Below, in pieces: positions 60,601 through 64,000 of a stretch of 64,000 bases of DNA. Positions within the stretch are counted from its first letter, which is position 1. Each line of letters starts with the position of its first letter. Under the pieces are notes generated by a model. The model was not told the DNA's origin, made no database searches, and was given only the letters and a program-made list of their open reading frames with translations. Source of the DNA: Pseudopyrenochaeta lycopersici (taxonomy: Eukaryota; Ascomycota; Dothideomycetes; Pleosporales; Pseudopyrenochaetaceae). The position numbers were made by a program, and so were the translations under genes. The stretch is from contig NHZP01000055.1 in assembly GCA_003313425.1 (NCBI GenBank), forward strand, positions 186,001 through 250,000, in the 5' to 3' direction.

Positions 60601-61336
60601 CTACACGCAGGAGAACTGGTCAACACTCCTGCCTATTATTATGGGAGCGATCAACAACCGAGAGGCATCATCTACAGGACTAAGCCCTTTTTTCTTTATG
60701 CACGGATACCATAACGAGCCAATACAGCTTGTTGAAGAGCGCACAATCCAGGACCGAACAAAGAAGGATGGCGAAGTACTAGCAGAAGATTTCCTTAAAA
60801 GACTTCAAGACGCAACAGAATGGGCCCAAGCTGCAATAGCTATGGCACAGGAGAAACAACAACACCAAGCTAACAGAACCCGAACAGCAGCACCGCAGTA
60901 CAAGGAGGGAGACTGGGTATTCCTTAACCTGAGGAATGTAAAAACATCAAGACCCTCGAAGAAGCTAGACTGGTTGCATGGCAAGTACCGAGTTGTACGA
61001 CAAGTTAGCTCCCACGCATATAAGCTTGACGTTCCTGGTAGGATACATCCCGTTTTCCACGTTGATGTACTACGGCCTGCACCAAACGATCCCCTCCCAT
61101 CCCAGAAGACTGGGGACAGCCAACCAGGGCCCTTACTTATTGACGGAGAGGAAGCCTGGCTAGTTGAGCGAATATTAGACGAAAGGGCTACAAGGCGGGG
61201 CCGAAGACACTTTAAAGAAGCACGTGTGAAGTGGGTTGACTATGCGGACCCAACCTGGGAGCCAGTTGAGAATGTGCGTAAGACTGAGGCATGGAAGCTA
61301 TGGACGAAGACGCGCAGAAAGGGAGGAGGGGGGTAA
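57650..61336 (+). CDS. Gypsy pol with C-terminal chromodomain
   Basis: The frame continues directly from gag after the TAG. The first ATG is at 57695, so readthrough of the TAG is the likely expression route. Protease has GLVDSGC. Reverse transcriptase has FIRASNSPAAAPVLMV, RFCVDYRGLN and AYIDDILIYS. RNase H has LLEADSSGHATGG and LTDHKNLKYF. Integrase has an HHCC region (HDSHITGHPG…CEVCG) and a core with ISIDFITDLP, TSDRGPQFVS and AYHPQTDGATERMN. GRIHPVFHVDVLRP follows. The C-terminal chromodomain (VERILDERATRRG, RVKWVDYADPTWEPVENV) defines a chromovirus and would guide integration to methylated chromatin. No inactivating change was seen. Confidence 0.95.
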   Translation, partial: DYVAAQREWKEEGRAKMDGDPFLVDVRLNGTDFVTGLVDSGCLCYSAISERLFQSLRLPSLKIAPRRLEGAAGKNAESTTILNTITYASIDIDGHQQERIFFYVVPGLTYDLILGNPWLEDADVTISTRRGCLDIGVSGIRVWNRKKTLRRPPQFKAAQLIASAFLAEVRRNRRKNRQEGINLDTGVYAVSIADIEKALKPRKRSDPKVKLPPHYQKWLKAFDQHLAEKLPPHREGVDLHIEIEKDQNGSEKTIPWGPLYGMGREELLVLRKTLTELLDKEFIRASNSPAAAPVLMVKKPGGGVRFCVDYRGLNNITKKDRYPLPLFTETLRNVAKARWFTKLDVIAAFHKIRLAKGEEWKTAFRTRYGLFEWRVVPFGLTGAPAAFQRYINSVLQDYLDDFVSAYIDDILIYSSGSLQDHRQKVGRVLQRLMDAGLQIDIDKCEFETKRVKYLGYIIEAEVGIRVDPDKIAAIRDWATPSSVKAVRGFIGFANFYRVFIPEFSDIAEPLTNLTRKDVPFRWDEACQEAFEKIKELLITAPILAHFDPEKETLLEADSSGHATGGLLLQKDKNSNWQPVAYYSKKHSATEANYPIHDKELLAIVRCLEAWEPELHMVKHFTILTDHKNLKYFYTERQLSERQVRWSEFLSRFNFTLEWKPGKMMGKPDALSRREQDLPANYDDERLRSRFKRLFQNKHLRNTQVLSLASSLTNIDFAKSVRLFEDDQMQELWHKSRQQDKLYRELTTLVIRKERNLPVDLQKEKSVSMAECSVDERGLLRFRGRIWIPNCEPLRTQIIQNIHDSHITGHPGRDLTYAILSRQFFWSGAASDVRQFVRNCEVCGRNTIWRETKKGLLKPMPIPERIWGEISIDFITDLPPSGRDNAPSCMVLTDRLTKGVELESMHDLSAEAVAQRLFERHYPIHGIPTAITSDRGPQFVSDLWRYFCRLLNIEQRLSTAYHPQTDGATERMNQEIEKMIRIWATYTQENWSTLLPIIMGAINNREASSTGLSPFFFMHGYHNEPIQLVEERTIQDRTKKDGEVLAEDFLKRLQDATEWAQAAIAMAQEKQQHQANRTRTAAPQYKEGDWVFLNLRNVKTSRPSKKLDWLHGKYRVVRQVSSHAYKLDVPGRIHPVFHVDVLRPAPNDPLPSQKTGDSQPGPLLIDGEEAWLVERILDERATRRGRRHFKEARVKWVDYADPTWEPVENVRKTEAWKLWTKTRRKGGGG

Positions 61337-61509
61337 TGTAACGGGCTAGGCCAGTGCTCGAGGCTGCGCCGTCGTGCACGGATATACGGCTCGTGCACGG
61401 AAAACTTTGTACCTCGCGTGGCACCCAATTCTCCTCTTTTCTTCCTATCTTGGTTGTAGATAGCATCTGGACTAGATAGCTGGAATCCAGTTACTAGAGA
61501 CCGCTCACA
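61337..61509 (+). repeat. Gypsy 3' LTR
   Basis: Identical to the 5' LTR as far as can be read. Followed by the GAGAC duplication. Confidence 0.95.
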
Positions 61510-62084
61510 GAGACGAGGATAGCGCCGGCGTTGCTCTGGACCTAACCACCACTGAAGAGGAGTTATCTTTATAGCATCAAGATCGATAGTTTTATCTTCA
61601 ATAAACGCCATAATCGTATCTTCATCCTCTTGCGAAGTAGGCTGAACTCTTAGACGACGTTTCAGCCGGTCTAATTCATTCTCTACCTTCTTCATCGAGG
61701 ATGGATGAGATGTATCGATATCAGCGGCAGCAGCAGGGAGTGGTTCGTGAGGGAGATGCGCGTATTCATTCTGCCAGATGGAATAAGCAGCATCTATAGT
61801 CTTCTGATGCCACTCTTCAGGCCAGTTCTGAAGAAGATAATGCTTCCGCTTCGAGGGGTCGAGAAGCATCGCGGCAGCGTATACTGGCGTTGACTCAACG
61901 AGGGCGTAGTATTTATCAAGGATAAACCAACCCATCTCAATAGAATGAACCATGCGGAGGTCCTTCTGTGGGCCTGATCTATATAGCACCTATAAAGCAT
62001 CAGCTTTAATACTTATCTTGATAAAATAGGATAAACCTTCTGATCCTCAAAGAAGGTGAGGATAGCATCCATCAGGGTAAGGCT

Positions 62085-64000
62085 CAGTGCTTGATTTGGA
62101 TCGGACTGGATTGGATTTGACACATGAATCCAGTCCAACCTAAAATTCTAGATTGGAGCTCCAGGAGCGCCAGTGCAGTCCATTACCTAATAAGGAAATC
62201 TAGATAATGATTAGTAAGCAATTTTGGTCGTGAGTTTCTCGCACTTAACTCACCTAATCTACAACAATACTGCCGGCAGAATTGCTGTCTTCAACGCTAT
62301 CCTCTTCACTACCAACAAAACCTTCTTGTCCACCATAATCACCCCATTGTTCACATTCCTCCCATTCAATATCCTTCTCCTCAAACGTGTATTTCCTTGG
62401 CTTCCCATACCAAGCTCGAAGACACTCATTTGCCTCAATAATGTCCGTCTTAAGGCAGGAACGGCGATGGGTGATAAGTATCTTAGCGCTGCTAAATAAC
62501 CGTTCGCATTCATCAGACATAGGAGGGACAGCAAGAGCATCAAGAGCGAATTGTGCGAGATCAGGCTGGCTAAAGTAGCGGTCGTTCCAGTACTGAATAG
62601 GGTCAAAGTACTCCTCGTTAGTGATATATAGATTTGTATCAAGATACTCCTCAAGCTCATCAGGCGCTGAAGGAGTTGGTTCCGGGGTTAGATTTAATTT
62701 GAGCCGCTTATGCTCCCTACAAGATGTGTAGCGTCTTGGACTGCGGCTGCGCTGGTGATAAGGGGTTGATATTGGTGACTGCGAGGAAGACCTGCCTTTA
62801 TATTCTTGGAGCCACACCTCTTTTAGAGCCGGTAGAACGTTATTCTTTAACCATGTAGATCGAATCGGGTGGTCGCCCTAGCGTTGCTGAAACCAGGCCG
62901 TCTTTAACGTCGGATTCGTAATAATTGCAGTATAGTACGCCGCGGTCTGATCTGCCATGTTATAGTATTTATTGCACTTCGCCCATGACACGTCCGCAGC
63001 TCCAGCAAGCCACTTATACTCGGGTGTCTGCTCATCAATATAAAGCTGATTGAACTTCTGCTTAGCTAGGTCGAGTTGGAGTAGGAGCCAATCCAGCGTC
63101 TGGAAATGATCTGCAACATTTGTGTTATGGCCTTGAACCATTGACGTAGCTTCGTCAAAGGACTCTAGCTGGTCATGGAGGTGCTCCAATTGCTTCCAAT
63201 GCTGTGGCTCAAGGATATCATCCTTATTAATTGGCTTAGTGTTCTTAGATGGCACCCACTGCGCGCAGAACATCTGAATACGCTCCTTAACCACAAGAGC
63301 TCTATGGATCGCGTCAAAAAAGGAGTTCCAGCGTGTGGCATTGTCTTGAATAAGCTGTTTAATAGATTAATTAGTTACAGTTACTAGTATAAGAGGAGTG
63401 GTGTCAAGCCTTTCTGACCGCCTACGTAGTACTTATGGTAGGCGGTCAGCAAATTGACTGTTAATATATCTCGCTTAGCTAACTCACCTGCAATCCATCA
63501 AATTGCTCAAGCTCCTCACCTCCAGACAGACCCTCAAAGAAGTCACGACGCCCCGGCGAATAACGGATATATTTGATAAGATTATGGAGCTTTCCAAGAG
63601 CTCCGCGCTTCCTCCAAAGATCACCAACTTTCTTCAAGTCTCCTTCACGCAGAGCTGTGTCCATTTCTCTAGCAATCTTTTCAGCATCCTTCCCCATCAA
63701 AAATGCGTGCGCACAGAGGTTAATAATATGGCCAGCGCATCGTAGTCGACGTCTTTACGCTGTTTTGCTGTCATCGATGAGAAAAGCTCTTGGAGGACTG
63801 CCTCGACGCAGGTATCGTTTGCTTCGTGATTGTCTCCCATAAAGAAGCCAATTTGTCTGCTAATACCATACTCTTGAAGGATCTGCAGCATGACCTCCGC
63901 CATGTTCTCGCCGCTATGTATTCCTCGCAGTCGACGGAGGGCCAGAACAGCTGTGCGACGTTTGCCTGTCTTATCAATAAAATGGGCCACTACGCCAAGA
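62085..64000 (-). mobile_element. hAT transposon C, cut by window end
   Basis: Begins at CAGTGCTTGATTTGGATCGG, a hAT-like end with subterminal GGATTGGATT and the complementary AATCCAGTCCAACC at about 62126-62140. The predicted 8-bp duplication is GTAAGGCT (62077-62084); the other copy lies beyond 64000. It is inserted into the hAT-B transposase gene. Confidence 0.7.
62254..64000 (-). pseudogene. hAT-C transposase, 5' end outside window
   Basis: Read on the minus strand from the window end: a hAT core (IGFFMGDNHEANDTCVEAVLQ with the second catalytic Asp), then a frameshift near 63745 after which RCAGHIINLCAHAF and later YSPGRRDFFEG appear. An intron of about 133 nt (63355-63487, GTGAGT…AAACAG) follows, then LIQDNATRWNSFFDAI, YYTAIITNPTLKTAWF, an in-frame TAG at 62878-62880, and the C-terminal region DALAVPPMSDECERLFSSAK with LKTDIIEANECLRAW. 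The frameshift and the stop make it inactive. It is a different hAT branch from copies A and B. Confidence 0.8.

Larger units (their letters stand above)
56278..61509 (+). mobile_element. Intact chromovirus (Ty3/gypsy) retrotransposon
   Basis: Two 173-bp LTRs (56278-56450 and 61337-61509) appear identical base for base. The target duplication is GAGAC (56273-56277 and 61510-61514). Gag and pol are both open. The sequence just after the 5' LTR is complementary to an internal LTR segment, as in self-priming Tf1/sushi-type elements. A purine tract AAAGGGAGGAGGGGGG precedes the 3' LTR. Identical LTRs mean a very recent insertion. Confidence 0.96.
56015..62076 (-). pseudogene. hAT-B transposase, split by gypsy and hAT-C
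   Basis: Read on the minus strand: LTLMDAILTFFEDQK (62037-62084), a 47-nt intron (61990-62036, GTTTAT…TTATAG), then GWFILDKYYALVEST through ERRRYPRL-like PEQRRRYPRL to 61510. It resumes at 56277 with HRMAINILSIAPSSAEPEQQ and the dimerisation region, ending at 56015. The parts join in frame across the GAGAC duplication. It is similar to the intact hAT-A protein. The N-terminal half is outside the window. Disrupted by two later insertions. Confidence 0.85.
56015..62084 (-). mobile_element. hAT transposon B, interrupted by gypsy
   Basis: Minus-strand hAT whose transposase C-terminus is at 56015-56277 and whose middle is at 61510-62084, with the gypsy element between. Its 5' part lies beyond hAT-C, which is inserted at 62085. 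Terminal repeats were not identified. Confidence 0.8.

Overview
The window looks like a transposon-dense accessory region of a filamentous ascomycete (Pezizomycotina; a Dothideomycete/Pleosporales-like genome is my guess, not shown by the sequence). The support is short introns of about 47-61 nt with GTRNGT donors and CTRAY-like branch sites, HET-domain genes, an OTT_1508-type deaminase-like gene, a small zygote-specific-like secreted protein, fungal C2H2 and BTB genes, Tad-type LINEs, Fot/pogo, MULE and hAT transposons, and AT-rich relics with C-to-T/G-to-A damage resembling RIP (repeat-induced point mutation).

Layout: 0-2.7 kb, an intact hAT transposase with a solo copia LTR in its 5' region. 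2.7-5.4 kb, a deaminase-like gene and a truncated HET relic. 5.4-9 kb, decayed fragments (cyclin-like, hAT N-terminus). 9.0-17.2 kb, a pogo element with 42-bp terminal inverted repeats (TIRs) split by an intact 6.1-kb Tad-like LINE. 17.4-20.3 kb, a frameshifted MULE with about 100-bp TIRs. 20.7-23.1 kb, a HET-ankyrin gene with 14 near-identical repeats, flanked by inverted repeats. 23.6-25.3 kb, an interleaved inverted-repeat cluster, a Tc1-like relic and a copia relic. 27-28 kb, a C2H2 gene. 28.3-33.5 kb, a complete copia element.

34.6-38.4 kb holds the most unusual locus: a multi-exon DUF3435 tyrosine recombinase gene (Starship captain/Crypton-like) whose C-terminus carries C2H2-like fingers, an acidic linker and a chromodomain. 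Two in-frame TAG codons interrupt it. 39-41 kb has two divergent small genes (coiled-coil and F-box-like). 41.3-45.2 kb is a convergent pair of near-identical pogo elements inserted in an AT-rich copia relic. 46.7-51 kb contains two solo LTRs, two hAT-type non-autonomous elements (8-bp target duplications) and a Tc1 fragment. 51-53.8 kb has a two-exon BTB gene and the small secreted protein. 54.6-55.7 kb is a RIP-damaged pogo relic. 56.0-64.0 kb is a nest: an intact chromovirus (gypsy) with identical LTRs and a Tf1-like self-priming signature is inserted in one hAT transposase, which is also interrupted by a second hAT running off the window.

Most insertions are dated relative to each other by exact target-site duplications (TA, 5, 8 or 13 bp). 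Host-like genes survive only as islands between repeats. The HET gene, the recombinase gene and the repeat load fit a rapidly evolving compartment; whether the recombinase locus marks an old Starship cannot be decided from this window because no boundaries were identified.
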